Shown here piece after piece: positions 5,397-5,536 of a stretch of 5,536 nucleotides of DNA. Each line of letters begins with the position of its first letter. Within the stretch, counting starts at the first letter, position 1. The stretch is from Candidatus Nitrosopumilus sp. GTDB lineage: Archaea; Thermoproteota; Nitrososphaeria; Nitrososphaerales; Nitrosopumilaceae. The stretch spans positions 1-5,536 of the forward strand of contig DAOWGL010000111.1 in the NCBI GenBank assembly GCA_030637455.1. Reading direction: 5' to 3'. Both the position numbers and the translations under genes were made by a program. The notes beneath the pieces were generated by a model. It worked only from the letters and a program-made list of their open reading frames with translations, searched no databases and had not been told where the DNA came from.

Positions 5397-5408
5397 TTTT
5401 ACTAAAAT
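5396..5408. repeat. Perfect 13-bp palindrome upstream of the RAM-domain gene
   Basis: ATTTTA-C-TAAAAT is a perfect inverted repeat around a single C. It starts at the last base of the nitroreductase stop codon and ends 8 nt before the next TATA box. The position suits an operator, and Lrp/AsnC-family regulators favour short AT-rich palindromes. The low complexity makes chance a real alternative. The T4 half may also help end nitroreductase transcription. Confidence 0.3.
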
Positions 5409-5416
5409 CATCCATC

Positions 5417-5423
5417 TTTAAAT
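5417..5423 (+). promoter_or_regulatory. TATA box of the Lrp/AsnC-type RAM-domain gene
   Basis: TTTAAAT (within TTTAAATAA) is centred 27 nt before the ATG at 5447, again the leaderless spacing, with no Shine-Dalgarno motif in between. Confidence 0.6.
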
Positions 5424-5446
5424 AATCATAGTTTATTGTTTAGTTC

Positions 5447-5536
5447 ATGACTGATGCATATGTAATGCTAAATTGTGAACTTGGTGCTGAAACTGTAATT
5501 ATAGAACAACTCAAAGAACTTGAACAAGTAGTTGAT
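5447..5536 (+). CDS. Start of a stand-alone Lrp/AsnC ligand-binding (RAM) domain protein, 3' end outside window
   Basis: Only the first 30 residues are visible: MTDAYVMLNCELGAETVIIE and then QLKELEQVVD. This is the opening beta strand and first helix of the Lrp/AsnC effector-binding (RAM) fold: a strand like AYVMLNCE, then a helix with ...IIEQLKELEQV, where full proteins continue toward a GxYD-type strand. Because the start codon sits directly before this strand, there is no N-terminal helix-turn-helix. This makes it one of the small stand-alone RAM proteins common in thaumarchaea, which may bind amino acids or modulate full-length Lrp regulators by co-assembly. The family call rests on a short segment, and the start is supported by the TATA box 27 nt upstream. 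The frame is open to the window edge. Confidence 0.75.
   Translation, partial: MTDAYVMLNCELGAETVIIEQLKELEQVVD

Overview
The window is a compact, AT-rich stretch of archaeal chromosome, most likely from a marine ammonia-oxidising thaumarchaeon (Nitrosopumilus-like). The sequence shows an archaeal-type flap endonuclease, TATA boxes at a fixed distance before start codons with no Shine-Dalgarno motifs, T-tract terminators, a tRNA-Ser without an encoded CCA, and many small genes each with its own promoter. The lineage is inferred from gene style and not from a database match.

Layout: (1) positions 1-327 hold the C-terminal tail of a gene that begins outside the window. Its proline/glutamate-rich tail carries a MIM2-like LPEVP element and ends in a MIM1-like helix, which suggests an ESCRT-III/CdvB-family cell-division protein. 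(2) 383-2302 encode a full-length AMP-forming acetyl-CoA synthetase with the acetate-type binding pocket. (3) 2303-2833 (minus) encode a stand-alone PAS sensor with a C-terminal coiled coil. Its stop codon abuts that of the synthetase exactly. (4) 2872-3891 (minus) encode flap endonuclease FEN-1. (5) 4003-4266 encode an unrecognised 87-residue acidic protein that starts with TTG. (6) 4320-4401 are tRNA-Ser(CGA). (7) 4518-4703 encode a 61-residue Cys/His-rich, probably zinc-binding protein. (8) 4749-5396 encode a nitroreductase-family flavoprotein. (9) 5447-5536 are the start of a stand-alone Lrp/AsnC ligand-binding (RAM) domain protein that runs off the window.

The genes do not form one pathway. 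They are housekeeping functions (acetate activation, Okazaki-fragment maturation, a tRNA) mixed with small sensory, redox and unknown proteins, mostly transcribed singly. The most consistent structural signal is promoter geometry. Five protein genes (PAS, the 87-residue gene, the 61-residue gene, nitroreductase, RAM) have a TTTAATA/TTTAAA-type box centred 25-27 nt before the start codon, and the tRNA has one 26 nt before its first base. This implies leaderless mRNAs. No mobile element, CRISPR array or clear novel multi-gene system is visible. The points most worth a second look are the putative ESCRT-III tail, the zero-spaced convergent gene pair, the deviating PIP box and H2TH motif in FEN-1, and the compact Cys/His protein.
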